From positions 15,220,532 through 15,284,531 of the forward strand of contig OX940871.1 of the NCBI GenBank assembly GCA_954871525.1: DNA of 64,000 bases, written 5' to 3'. Source of the DNA: Parietaria judaica (taxonomy: Eukaryota > Streptophyta > Magnoliopsida > Rosales > Urticaceae). The stretch's first letter is position 1. The number at the start of each line of letters is the position of its first letter. Under the pieces are notes generated by a model. The model saw only the letters and a program-made list of their open reading frames with translations, was not told the origin of the DNA and did no database searches. Below are positions 47,304 through 59,698 of this stretch, piece after piece. A program made the translations under genes and the position numbers.

Positions 47304-47967
47304 TACGAGTGAGCATGGGTTGGGTTAGGCTGCCCCGATACTTTTTATGGACCCGACCCTACCCGATCACTTCGGGTTCCTAAAAAAAAGGCCGATCTGA
47401 CCCAAATTTTTTTTTAAGCCCAAACCAAACCGACCCGATAAAAATCGGGTTGGGTTGGTTTGGGTCGCTATGGCCCGATTAATTAAAATTTAATCTTATA
47501 TAACAAAAAATATTATGAAAAAAATTCATTAATATAACTCAAAATTCAAGTAAAAATACCTCAAACAAATTTAATCAAACAAACATACACCAAACAACGT
47601 AAAACATGAAAATGAGAGATTAAACGCTCTTTGAATGTAAATAAAATTGAGAATGTGAAGTTTTAAAATACTAAAGAATGCACCAAATGAGAGATTAAAC
47701 GCTCTTTGAATGTAAATAAAATTGAGAATGTGAAGTTTTAAAATACTAAAGATTGCACCACTTGAAATAAATATAATGTGAAATGTATATTAATTATATT
47801 GGTCGGGTCGGAGACCCCGACCCGACGCAAGGTTTTGGACCCGACCCCGACCCGAATAATAGTCGGGTCCGGCCTGATCCGACCTAATTTTGAGCGGGTT
47901 AGATTAGGGTCGGGTCTCCAACGGATTGGGTTGGGCCATTGGGTTTGGTCTAAAATACTCGCCCCTA
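47304..47967. mobile_element. hAT MITE, GGGTCGG-rich family, copy 2 (nested)
   Basis: Reversed relative to copy 1 at 25658. Left end TACGAGTGAGCA (mutated), right end reversed TAGGGGCGAGTA. The 8 bp TACTCCAC at 47296-47303 recur at 47966-47973, sharing the terminal TA with the element. It contains an internal direct repeat of about 77 bp (GAGATTAAACGCTCTTTGAA.. at about 47613 and 47690). Confidence 0.82.
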
Positions 47968-48368
47968 CTCCACGGTATCATTACGATAGTGAATATTTTA
48001 TTTTTATTACTTCTCTCAAACAAAATAATAAGCCAATATATGTATATGTACTGCAACTTGGTAACACGTTGGCTCAGTTAATGTAAATGTATATAGATTT
48101 ATTCATATAAATATATCTTACAAAATTAAATAGCGTGAATCATTAATCAAAAATTAAAAAAGTGTATAAACTAATAAATGTGAAGAAATCCACAGAGGAT
48201 AATTGTGAACAAGATGGTATTGGACCATTATTAGAACAAGAAACTCGTATAAGATAATTATAATACAATATATATTATTAATTTCAAACTAACTACGTCT
48301 TATATTAAAAGTTGTATTTTTCTATTATTTTTCGTCTCTCCTCGCGAATTTTTCGGGCTTCGCCCCTG

Positions 48369-48703
48369 ATTGATTTAGTGCATGAGAAACAAAGCTGAAC
48401 GTTATACTACGTGAAAGGAATCGTGGACTGGAGCTATTTACTTGTCTTCATGCAAAATAATAGCCCACCTTGACTGACCCAATTCCAAAACAAGCACACG
48501 CTGTGCAGATAAAATAATAAAATATTTTTGACTGATTAAATCAACGCAGGAAATCCAAACCAATATTTAAACAAATAACTCATATTAATTTATGGCATTA
48601 ATACCAAAAAAATATTTTAGTCAAAAGCTCTAAAATTTCATTTAACTTGTACACAAGTTCCAACAATCGTCTTCTCTGCTTCGCTGCCACGAGTTCTGCC
48701 GCC
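48369..48703 (+). promoter_or_regulatory. MLH3 upstream region
   Basis: 335 bp between the hAT element and the MLH3 start codon. No definite TATA box or transcription start could be fixed by eye. The transposon end thus marks the outer limit of the proximal promoter. Confidence 0.4.
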
Positions 48704-51700
48704 ATGAACGCCATCGAGCCCATGCCCGAGGCGCTTCGCAGCTCCGTGCGCTCTGGGTTTCGCCTCTTCGACTTCGCGCAGGTCGTCGAAGAGCTCGTTT
48801 TCAACAGCCTCGATGCCGGCGCTTCCATGGTCATTTCGCAAACCCTCATCGCATTTCTGTCTCTCGTAGTCATGGAACTTGTGAACTGGAGTAATCTTGA
48901 TTTCTCGTCAATGTTGTTTCAGATATCGGTTTCTGTGGGAGTTAGGACCTGTTTCGTGAAGGTGGTGGATGATGGTCTGTACCGGTATCACGACCCCGTT
49001 GATTTATTACATGTTTCTTCTTCGCGGCTTTTCACTTTCCTTTTTCGGAATTTCGCAGGATCGGGCATCACGCGCGACGGGTTGGATTTGCTGGGACAGA
49101 GATATGGTATAATCTGTGGTGAAGCAACAATGATTCTGTGTTATTGTCACGTTTCGACATCGAATTTTGAACATTTGGATGGAAATTTCTGGCAGCAACG
49201 TCAAAGTTCAACCATTTGGGTGATAGGGGTGCTGAAATTGGGACATTTGGCTTTCGTGGAGAATCGTTGGCTTCGATTTGCGATTTTTCGTTGTTGGATA
49301 TCGTTACCAAAGTCGGTGGGAGGGCGAATGGATATCGCAAGGTCATGAAGGTAAGGGTAGTTTATGAATAATATGAAATTTGTATTAAGAATGTGTCGTT
49401 GAAAGGCGATTTCTCAGTGACTTTGTGGTATGTTTTTCGTAGGGAAGCAAATGCTTGTGTCTCGGAATATCTGACGATATGAAGGATGCGGGAACAACAG
49501 GTTAGATACAGTTCCTGGGATGAACAGTGGATTCAAAATTTATAGTAGATTTATTATATTGGTAGATAAACTCTAAATTGCATAAAGTTCTTGTTAATTA
49601 TTTGAGTACTGAAAGGACCCGAGTACAAAACGAATGCCCTTTTCTTCTGGAGTAGATACAAAACTCTCCTAAGTGATGTTCAGAGACTTAGACTAGCTCA
49701 AACATAATCAAACTTAAGTGCTCTAGGCTTGTATATGGCAGCCATTAGCCTATAAACACCCAAAATGGGAAACTTCCTTATTAACCTCATTACCCCTGGT
49801 CCTGCGCTTATACACGATCAAGGGCCTATAAGTTACTCATCATAAGATTGATTTCTTACAGTTGTTGTTCGTGATCTATTTTACAACCAACCAGTTCGGA
49901 GGAACTACATGCAATCAAGGTGCCTCGCTATTTTGAATATCCTCTTTGACAGAACACGTTTTAATTATAATTACTCAGACTTGCAGTGACTTTTACTGAC
50001 TTGACATGCTTTGGTTTGTATGGTCTTTCTAAGCCCTAAGAAAGTCTTGCAATCAGTCAAGAAATGTGTGCTTCGAATTGCTCTTGTTCACTCAAAAGTT
50101 TCGTTCAAAGTTGTTGACGTTGAAAGGTATCTTCTGTTCATGTTTGCAGTTTACCGTGGCTGTTCTGTGTTGTTTTCTCATTGACAATCATTTATAATGT
50201 AGTGAGGACATTCTTCTTTCCACGCACGCTTCAACACCCATGTCACTTTTGGCTACGTGTTTTGGGTTGGATTCTTCGTCTTTTCATGAACTAAACACCA
50301 GTGATGGGAAAATGAAGCTCTTTGGATATATTTCTGGCCCTTGTGATAAATTGATAACTAAGGTAGAAAATTATTTTGTGTTCATCGAAATCCTATTAGA
50401 AAGAAATTCACCTTCTGCAGTAGTAATTTTTTTATATCTTATTACTCTTCATACTTTATTTGCAGGCCTTTCAATATGTTTGTATCCTTCCCACTCGAAT
50501 CTTTATTTACATTTGAATTTTGAGGGTGAATTGTAATTTTGGCTCGAAACTTTTGTAGGACGCTCTTCTTTTTTAATCTGCTTTACCTTGACACTGACAG
50601 ACATTAACTCCCGGTTTGTGAGCAAAGGGCCTATCCATAAGTTGGTTAATCGATTGTCCGCTAATTTTGAGTACTATGATCAAGTGAAAGCTTTTAATTG
50701 TGCCCACACCAGAAAGAGAAGTAGGCATCAAACATCCCCAGCCTTTATTTTGAACATAGCTTGTCATCGGTCCTTGTATGATTTAACATTCGAACCATCA
50801 AAGACGTATGTGGAATTCAAGGTAAATATTTTCTTTGCTGCCTGATGACTCTACACTCTGAAATAAATGTCTTGTATCATTAGTATTAAACTCAATTGAC
50901 TGCAGTACCAACACGTTCACTATTTTTACTAGGATTGGGTGCCAGTTCTTGCACTCCTTGAAGAGGCCATTCAACATTTTTGGACGGAAAGCATATCTTA
51001 CGGTGTCACTTCACACTATTCATCCTCATTCCCTTAAATATCTCCTTGTTTAACAATTTGGTGAAGACCTGCAAACTCGGTACTTACTTTTAAGGTTTTT
51101 TGCAGATGACGTAAAGGAGAAACGTCAAATGGCAAGTGGAGCCGAGAAGAGTCTGCCTACCAATGGTAATCATACCACTATATATATGTCTAACGTTTTC
51201 ATCCATATCTATTAGTATTCATACTAGCTTCCAGCTGCTTTAGATGTTTAAAACTCATCAATTTGATATTGCATGATTGTTGCTTTGTGATCTTTGTTGT
51301 GATTTAGATTTAGGTCATGAAAATTTTCAAGCCGGCTTCGTAATTGACGAAAGGAAGTGGAAAATCCAAAACCATCAGGCATCTTTGGACCCTATTTGTT
51401 TTGATACGGATATTCTCAGTGACGAGGAAAATTGTTGGTCTCGAAGCAAGCTGGACATTACTCCAAGTCATCGCCTGGAGGAATATCCCGACTATTTCAA
51501 TGAGCAAAAGAATGATTTGAATTACATTCATCAGATCAATCAAAACGAGGATCATTCCTCTTTCAAATCCATTCCTGGAGCATTTAAAAAATGCAAAAGC
51601 GGAACTTTCAGAGTTAATAACCAGTATTCTGATGATAATCCTTTTAGGATGCGGTGGGAAAGTGATTCCTTTGAAGGTAACTGTCGACATTCAAGCGAGA

Positions 51701-52633
51701 AGGAACCATTTTTGAAGAGTTGCTCGTTGCAAGGAATCTTTGCAGAAGAGGGTTCTTTGTTTACTCATGGTGCTCGTGATCATCAAAATGCTAGCTTCAA
51801 CATCAAGGAAATGTTGACCGGATCTTCTGACAAATTAGATGTTCCTAATATTGACAACCATAACCTGAGTTTTCATGACTTGTCGGGGACTTTCTCGCCA
51901 TCTCCAATAGTTGCTAAAAAATCTAGCTCAGTTGCAGTATGGGACACTCCTCGTGGAGCTTTTCCAAACTCAATCACAAACTACGAGGAGCATTTTGATG
52001 GGAATGAGAGGCTGTCATCTGATTTGGCCGCGGAAGTGCTGGACTCGGAGTGGTGCTCTGTTTCCTCCGACCCTTTTTCTTGTGCCATATTCTCTGAGAT
52101 AGAACCTTATAGTAATAGAACAGTTAGTAGCAAACTGTTCATGGAGAGCGAGGAGAATTTCTTCAGATATGACTGTGACGTACTGGGAACGAAATCCATC
52201 CAAGAAAACAGTACCTCAAGCTCTTTAAAGGGTGGTTTAGGCAATGATTCAGACATAATAATTGATGAGGCAGAGTGGTTAAGTTTTAATTCGCATTTCA
52301 AAACCCAGAGAGGTGGTGCAAAAGACAAAAGAGAGAGTATTGTATCGACAAAGGAAAGTGAAAGTAGATTTCAGATTGTCAAAGGACGATCAAGAAGCCA
52401 CTCTGCTCCACCAATTTATAGAAGCAAGAGGAGATTCCTTTCTTTGAATTGTCATTCTACAACAGAGCCGGTTAAAGACCCTGTTTGTTCAGGTAGTTTT
52501 CAGGTCAATTTCCTCTTTAGGCTTTTGTTCAGAGGCATGGCTGGCTAATACACGATTAATATGCAGCACCGGGTGAACACGTGGAGTCAATCTCTGTACA
52601 AAATTCACTGTCTGATACCAGGTACCATTATTT

Positions 52634-52664
<31 letters not shown>

Positions 52665-55391
52665 GTATTTTTTCGTACGTCTATTTAATGCAGAAATATG
52701 TATATCTGACAACGTTGGCCATTGTGTTGGTGCTATACAGGAACAATTTGAAGAATGCACAGGATTATGAGGAAGCTGAAAAACATATTGGGAAATGTGA
52801 GAGGTCTAAACAGTCAAAGAGTATGATCCATGATGCTGCACCAATTAACGGTACGTAGAAAGCCTCTTGAGTCTCTGATCAGTATTGGCATATACGAATA
52901 GTATTTGAAATTTAATCAACCTGGAGATTCATTTCTCTTAATTATGTGTAAAGTTAAATTTCATGTTTATAAGAGGGTAAAATAAAGGTGCTTGGTAACA
53001 TTCAAAAAAGAAAAAAGAAAAAAAAAAAAAAAACTAGAAAATCATCATTTAGATCTGGCTTACGAGCTCTTCTAATTATTTGTTGTTCTCGGCATGGTCA
53101 TTCTGGGTGTGCTAACAAGTTTTTCACTTCTTAACTCCTTTGTCAATTCCCAGAATGTCCCTCCAAAGAAGTTCAAGATTCCCCAAGTAGTCGGAGTAAA
53201 TGGAGGAACCGCTGCTCGCAAGCTCCCGTATTACTTATTTACATTACTTATCTTGAGTTGTGTAAGATTAATACATAGATACCTTTTCTTCCGTAGTCGA
53301 TTAGTAATTAGAATTCATTTTGTATGCAGAAAATGAATAAGGTGCATGAAGTCCATGGCGAGAATAATATACTCGACATATCTTGTGGACTCTTACACCT
53401 TGCCGGTGACTCGTTAGTCCCTGAATCTCCCAGCAAATCCTGCCTTGAGAATGCCATTGTTCTCCATCAAGTGGATAAGAAGTTTATTCCCATTGTTGCG
53501 GGCAGAATTCTTGCTCTTGTTGACCAGGTTAGTTTCGGGGCTCACTAGCTCAAGACTAATTTGCTTATTCACCGTACTTAAATATCTCCTAAGAAACATG
53601 AAGCGGTCAGTCAATGGAAGACCGGTTGAGAAGAAAATTGATTTTGTATAAAAATTATGTTTTTATGAGAAGTGTCGATTACCGAATATTACAAGTAAAT
53701 TACGTAACATTCAGTCGTAAATGGCTGTTTCTATTCTGGATATTCCATTAGCAATTAATCTAGTATGCCGTATGTCATTATTTGTTAATTATTCAGTTCT
53801 AGCTTATTAGATTAGTTGTTTAATTCTATATTTACTTCTGATTAACTCTTGCAGCGATTGCTTTCTATAAGAGATTAGCTAGTAAAGTTGAATAATATTC
53901 AAGGAAATAAACTTATTATTGCTTCCAATAAGAAGTCTATGAGTACGTAAGAATATTGACTTTGGCAATGTCGGTGACTCCAGCATGCTGCAGATGAAAG
54001 GATCCGATTAGAGGAGCTTCGTAAGAAGGTTTGACTTTTTTTTTTTACATTTGAAGCTTTAGCAAAGCATATGCAGGGGTAAATCTGACATTGTCGTTGA
54101 ATGCAAAGGTTTTGTCAGGAGAAGAAGGCAGGAAGATTACTTATCTGGAAGCAGAGCAAGAATTGGTATGAACTCTATGTATTTGAAGCTTTTGTAAAGC
54201 ATGCAGAATCGGTATTGATATTCTTGCTTTTCAACGTCAGACTATGCCAGAGCTTCAGTATCAGCTACTGCATAATTACGCCGAAGAAATTAAAGAATGG
54301 GGTTGGATATGCAACGTTCATGCGGAGGATTTAAGGTCCTTCAAAAGGTATTTTTATCTCTGCACAAAAAATAATATATATATAATTATATATATAAATT
54401 CTGTATGTTAGTAAAATACCCGACTAGAATCTTGCATCAAAGTCAACCAACGATCTCTTTTTCAGGAACTTAAATCTTCTCCACTGGCAACCAACACGCC
54501 TTTCACTTACGGCGGTGAAAGTCTTCTTCCTTCTAGTTTTTCCTCATTATACTACTTGACATCGGTGATTAACTAAATCTGCATCTCGAGAATTGATCGG
54601 TTGTGTAAATCATTGTTCTTCAGGTACCTTGCATCTTGGGTGTCAGTTTAACTGGTGTGGATCTTATGGAATATCTTCAGCAGGTAATTATATATTTTGT
54701 AAGATCTATTCTATTTTTACCTCTTTTTCACGCAGCATTAATATTTTGTCCACTCTCTAGCTTTCTGATACAGATGGCTCTTCAACAATTCCGCCCTCTG
54801 TTCTTCGCATTCTGAATTCAAAAGCATGCAGAGGTACACGCACATCTTATTTTTCTGTGTAAATTGAATTCACGCCGGTATTCGGGCCAATGAATTTTTC
54901 TTAAATCTCTCCCATGTTGTTATGGTGGAGGTGCAATCATGTTTGGGGACTCGTTGCTACCTTCAGAATGCTCGCTTCTCATTTCGGAGCTAAAGCAGAC
55001 ATTACTTTGCTTCCAGGTAAGTTTGTTGAATTTATCGTATGTATTTTTCTAGGTCGTTATTCACGGTAATTTTTATCTGATTTTAGTTAGTTAAAGCTGA
55101 CAATTCCTAAATAATAGGGATTATCCACCCTTCGAACTCTGTTCTCAGAACCGTTATCACATATTGAAGACTTAATACTTACGAATTTGTGGATTAAACA
55201 TGTGTGTGTTGTGGCAGTGTGCTCATGGACGACCGACCACTGTCCCACTGGTCAACCTGGCGGCGCTGACCAACCACATTGGGAGGATGACCCGGCTCAA
55301 CAGTGACTCGAGTCAGCTGTGGCATGGCTTACGCCAACGGGAAATCTCTTTAGGACGTGCAGAGCGACGGTTAAACCTGACTGTAAGCTGA
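48704..55391 (+). CDS. MLH3: DNA mismatch repair / meiotic crossover protein MLH3, 25 coding exons
   Basis: MutL homologue that pairs with MLH1 as MutL-gamma, acting in nuclear mismatch repair and meiotic crossover formation. Exons (start-end): 48704-48829, 48923-48974, 49059-49106, 49196-49350, 49443-49500, 49862-49919, 50034-50126, 50203-50362, 50466-50481, 50601-50821, 50933-51002, 51106-51165, 51308-52492, 52567-52621, 52741-52850, 53154-53227, 53330-53527, 53984-54028, 54109-54165, 54241-54347, 54466-54514, 54624-54683, 54761-54833, 54931-55016, 55218-55391. All phases agree: 1129 aa, near the plant MLH3 size. N-terminal GHKL ATPase: VEELVFNSLDAGA (28-40), DDGSG (58-62), GFRGES (94-99). 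Exon 13 encodes a long variable linker. C-terminal endonuclease motif DQHA-x2-E-x4-E starts at 912; CAHGRP at 1073. ATG chosen because NAIEPMPEALRSSVRSG is the family's start. No defect seen. Confidence 0.96.
50466..50481 (+). other. MLH3: 16-nt microexon of MLH3
   Basis: GCCTTTCAATATGTTT, between TTTGCAG and GTATCC. It is needed to join LITK to INSRF in frame and encodes AFQYV plus the first base of Tyr. Skipping it would shift the frame. Confidence 0.85.
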
Positions 55392-55861
55392 GAAAGCAAC
55401 ATTTTGTACCGAGTCACTTACCACTAAGAAGAAAATCACAACCATTTCTTTTGCTGATTTCGTGTAAAAACTGTTTCTTTGGCCACTACTACTATACCAA
55501 AACAATAGATGTTCATAGATGGAACATTTTGTAAATATACAAGTACACATGTACATAACCTTTGGATTATAAGCTGACTTTTAAAGATGTTTAGTAAAGA
55601 AGAAGAAAAAAATCAATCGATTTGGTCTATTTGTTGCGTTTTTTATGCGGATATAGTCCCTCTATTATAATTTTAGTGCAAACTAGCCTTGACACGGTGT
55701 CGCTTTTGTCGCACACCAGACTTGTTTTGCACCAAAATCATAATCGAAGAACCATTTTTTCGCATCAGAAGTGTAACAGGGACCAAATCTGAACAATTTT
55801 CTTCTCAGATGAACCATTTATGCGACTAGATAGTGTATTAGAATGGCGCCAATAAATAATG

Positions 55862-55902
<41 letters not shown>

Positions 55903-56687
55903 GTAATTATTTCTGTTTTAGACATTAACACACTGTTTCAAATTTCTATAGCCATCATATAGTTGTTTCAAAATCATGCTAAAGATTTCATTTCTATAGC
56001 CATCATAAATTTGTTACTACACTGTTTCAAATTTTAATTATAGTGAGACAGATTCCGTCTTTCCGTTTTCATAAACGGTAAAAATAAGACTGATGCAAGT
56101 GGTACTCGACAATACTAGCGGTTCAGCCTTCCATTACGAGTTGCTTGTAATCCGATTTATTTACTCTTTGTTTTTTCTCAATCTTTGTATTTTCCGTATT
56201 TATCTTCCTCCAGTATTATTTTGTGTGTTTCATGTGTTATTTGTATTGCATGTTAATGTTATTAAATTTGATATAAATATGATACATATATGGGTTTTAT
56301 CGTTGTGTATAATATATGTATATGTTAACTGATATTTGAGTCTGATATATCAGTAATTTATATTGATAAATGAATTAAATTTTTCCACTTTTTAACATTA
56401 TCGGTAATTAGATATTTTTGAGTTAACCATAGAAAATGAAAGAAACGAACCACCAGTAAAATGTACCAAAGTTTTTATATACAATACAACCACAATGCTT
56501 ATTACCGCAAATGTGGCAATCAGACTAAATTTGGAAAAAAACCGAACACAGAAATCGGCAAAAACGCTTCGAATTTACCAAAATGATTTTCTTGTTGAAT
56601 CTTGTGATTGCTCAGGGTTAATACATCAAAGAACCAAATAACAACTGATTCTAACGTTGATATAACAGAGTTACCAAATTCTATTAT
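55392..56687. other. Convergent spacer between MLH3 and PIGH
   Basis: 3' flanks of both genes. Contains an (AT)n run at about 55866-55900, and near 55925-56030 two related pieces (TTCTATAGCCATCATA.. with CACTGTTTCAAATTT). No gene recognised. Confidence 0.6.
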
Positions 56688-58705
56688 TCAGAGCTCAGAA
56701 TCTTGTGAGGATTCTCCTAAGCATCTTTCCTTCTCACTGCCTGTGGCCGCACACAACGCTTCCCAGATGGGCACCAACGTTTTCACCGGTGGCCGTAATA
56801 CCTGAAAAAGCAATTGCGAATTCCATAAATGAATCATATATATTTCCCTCAGAAGAAGCAAGCTCTTCCATGGAGAAATTTCCGCTTCGTGATAGTCAGT
56901 GGTCGTACATCTCGAAACAGTTGATCAACTAAATTATATCGTATTTGAAAGCTATTGTCGATTTTTTGGCTTCTTCGCTCGTGAATAAACAGAGCCTCCA
57001 TAGAAAGTAAGCCGATAATATGGCCGCTCATGAATCAAGCAAATGGACCTTTACTTTCAGTTTTACTGGTTTTTACTTTTTACCATCATTGTATGCGAGA
57101 GAGACTATTCTAATTAAGGCTAGTTAATAAATCCAATGTATATCTTCCTGAAAAGAAGAAGAAAAAAAAAACGGAGTCTCGATGAAAGATTATGTAAGCA
57201 AGTAAAGAACTTAATCAATCATACTTCTATAGAGAATTTAACACTTCTTAATACTTGATAGTCACACATCTCGAAACAGTTAACAAATCGACCTAAATCA
57301 CCCTTAAAAATTAATGTCAGTTCAGCATCTTAACGAAGAAAGATTATAGCCCCGTAAATAGAAAATTATAAACAAGCAAATTTATTAATCGTACTTCTAG
57401 ATAATTTTACATTTATTGATAAATAATCGCACATTACATTTTCAACTTGTTTACGAAACAGTGAATAAATTTAGCTTAACTAGATCAACTTAGAAACCGG
57501 CATCAATTCAGCTTCTTTACACACAAGTAAAAAGAAAAGAGGCTCCATATATGGAAGATTATAAGCAAGCAAAGCACTTAATCAATCATACTTCTTTTTA
57601 TAAAAATCCTGCTCAAGTTGACAAAATCACCTTAAAAACTGGTGTCAATTCGGCTTCTTCACGCATGAGTAAACAGAGGCTCCAGTAACATGTGACCGGG
57701 GTCAGCCGTTCCACCAGAAGTGGTTTTAATATCTTGTCAACCGGAACGAAGCGTCGAACTACTTTTCCACTACAAGGAAAATGACAAGTTCTGGGACTCT
57801 GAGCAATTACATAGTGATGAATATTAGACATCAGCATATCATCTGTTAGGATCACCGTTAAGAGTTTGTTTTAACAGACCAGACGTGTGCGAAAGATAAC
57901 CAAAGACACGGAGAATATACCCGACATAGTGAGTTTGAAGCTGAATTCCAAAAGCCGGCATAACCAAAATAGACTCTGCAACATTGGGAAACCGAAGAAG
58001 TCAGGAAACAAGAACAAGAAGTCTGTGTAGAAAGCTATGAAACGTATTTTTCAACAGATAATTCGGATTATCTTAGGATGTTTCTCCTATAGATAAAAAT
58101 ATTACAGGTGGAAGATTTACAAGAGTAAAAGTGGAAATTATTCTCCGAAGCTGATACGTTTTGAATAAACGTATTAGAGGAAGGAAAAAAAAACGTGCCA
58201 TTGCACCCTAAGCGAGATGGGCGCATGGAATTAAGTTAAACTAACACATATGAAAAATGACTAATTAATGGTAGCGAATTCCGAGCATAACCAGTAACCA
58301 CCCATATTAAGTACTGAATTTGTATTGTTCTGTAAAAACTAGTCGAATATTTGAATAGTCTGTTTACCTTTCTTAACAGTTCTCATAAGCGACTTCCGTA
58401 TGATTCCACCCGCAAGAATTAAGCAACATAACATAACCATGGTTGAATTTCCCTGTCATCACCTTTAATTAATATCCAAAATGGTGTACGAGAAAGAACA
58501 GATTGTTTCGTTAACAGAGACGTAAATGGTTTCGAACCTGCGGAAGAAAAAGATAGAGAAAGGAGATTCCGAGAATAACGAAACAAGCAAGAAGCGGATT
58601 TAATCCAACCCCGCCACTGTTTATTTCCACCGAATGAGTGCTGTAAGACTCAACTGCATCGGCTTTCGTCGGCAATCTCGAGTATTTAAACCTTGAATTC
58701 AGCAT
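56688..58705 (-). CDS. PIGH: PIG-H subunit of GPI-GlcNAc transferase, five coding exons
   Basis: Accessory subunit of the ER-membrane complex that transfers GlcNAc from UDP-GlcNAc to phosphatidylinositol, the first step of GPI-anchor synthesis. Coding exons on -: 58705-58538, 58452-58368, 57975-57921, 57769-57631, 56801-56688; GT-AG and in phase throughout, 187 codons (186 aa). Exons 1-2 give two hydrophobic segments (LLACFVILGISFLYLFL about 38-54, MVMLCCLILAGGII about 61-74), the family's membrane hairpin. The PIG-H domain follows: ESILVMPAFGIQLQTHY, VVRRFVPVDKILKPLLVE, TPVTCYWSLCLLMR, and the last exon LRPPVKTLVPIWEALCAATG. A 5'-UTR intron is likely (acceptor at 58713, donor after 59010). 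The last intron (829 bp) holds decayed copies of the exon before it. Converges on MLH3. Confidence 0.94.
56892..57630 (-). repeat. Decayed tandem copies of PIGH exon 4 (coding) in the last intron
   Basis: Three diverged copies of the 3' half of coding exon 57631-57769 plus the start of its intron: about 56938-57007, 57287-57353 and 57481-57550 (on + each shows the TCAATTC.GCTTCTT.. / AAACAGAGGCTCCA signature). They alternate with repeats of AAGCAAAG.ACTTAATCAATC followed by ATACTTCT (about 57195-57233, 57365-57396, 57560-57599), and with CACATCTCGAAACAGTT.A pieces at 56905 and 57266. Copies carry stops and lost splice sites, so they should not be exons. Confidence 0.78.
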
Positions 58706-59118
58706 AATGTCCCTGAAAATGGAAGAACAAAACTTATAGTAGAAGCTCAAAGAATACAAGTATTTTAGTTCAGATCTTGAGCAACATTCTACAGTCAAAC
58801 ATGAAACGAAAGAAATAAATGTAAATTATCCAAAATATTTACGGATTATATAATCGAAGATTTGAACATTCAAAACCCAAAAATATAAATTCTACGAATT
58901 CTGTAATGCGTCGATGAGAATCGACGAAGCGAGGCAAGCAAATGAGATAATCCAAACGTGGAAATGCTAAATGGAAGGAGACCAAATTGAAGGTGATTGA
59001 AAAACGAACCTGAAGCAGAGAGAGGAGGCCGACGGAGACTCGAAGGCGCCGAACGACGGAGGAGAGCGGTGGCGAACTGTCGAAGCTTTCACGTGGCTCT
59101 GTTCTGTTCTGTGTTGCA
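58706..59118 (-). promoter_or_regulatory. PIGH 5' leader and proximal promoter
   Basis: Contains the presumed 5'-UTR intron: acceptor TTTCAG ending at 58713 and donor CTTCAG|GTTCG at 59010/59009. Upstream of that the sequence is GC-richer, and a hAT MITE begins at 59119. Transcription start not determined. Confidence 0.5.
58903..58985. repeat. PIGH leader-intron segment repeated at 60 kb, copy 1
   Basis: Shares GTCGATGAGAATCGACGAAG-type sequence and CAAATGAGATAATCC with 60055-60125. The shared block contains a palindrome (TCGATGAGAATCGA). Confidence 0.75.
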
Positions 59119-59698
59119 ATGGGTTGGGTTGGGCCGCCCCGATGCTTTTTATGGACCCGACCCGATCACTTCGGGTTCCTAAAAAATATTCCGATCCGAC
59201 CCAAAATTTTTTAGTGCCCAAACCAAACCGACCCGATAAAAATCCAAAAATCGGGTTGGGTTGGTTTGGGTCGCCATGGCCCGATTAATTAAAATTTAAT
59301 ACTATATAACAAAAAATAATATGAAAAAAATACATCAATGTAACTCAAAATTCAAGTAAAAATACCCCAAACAAATTTAATCAAACAACCATACACTAAA
59401 CAATGTAAAACATGAAAATGAGAGATTGAATGGTCTTAAATTGTAAATAAAATTGAGAATGAAAAATTTTAAAAGACTAAAGATTACACTACTTGAATAA
59501 AAATTAATATGAAATATATATTTATTAAATTGGTCGGGTCGAAGACCCCGACCCGACCCAAGGTTTTGGACCCGACCCCGACCCGAATAATAGTCGGGTC
59601 CGGCCCGATCCGACTCAATTTTGAGCGGATTAGATTGGGGTCGGGTCTCGAACGGATTGGGTTGGACCATCGGATTGGGTCTAAAATGCTCACCCCTA
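59119..59698. mobile_element. hAT MITE, GGGTCGG-rich family, copy 3 (left end lost)
   Basis: About 580 bp, same orientation as copy 2. Right end intact (reversed TAGGGGTGAGCA). The left terminal 11 bp are missing and the element starts directly at ATGGGTTGGG. Lies at the 5' boundary of PIGH. Confidence 0.85.

Larger units (their letters stand above)
47076..48368. mobile_element. hAT-type element with 8-bp duplication, containing a nested hAT MITE
   Basis: Left end CAGGGGCGGAGC, right end reversed CAGGGGCGAAGCCC. Target duplication ATTGACTT (47068-47075) and ATTGATTT (48369-48376), one mismatch. Non-autonomous. The hAT MITE at 47304-47967 inserted into it later. Confidence 0.82.

Noticed and set aside
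48647..49348. Single 233-codon frame covering the MLH3 start
   Set aside because: It reads through three introns; the spliced model restores DDGSG and GFRGES motifs, and the family start is the ATG at 48704.
56608..56932. Plus-strand open frames downstream of MLH3
   Set aside because: They lie antisense to the last exon of PIGH, which matches the PIG-H C-terminus.
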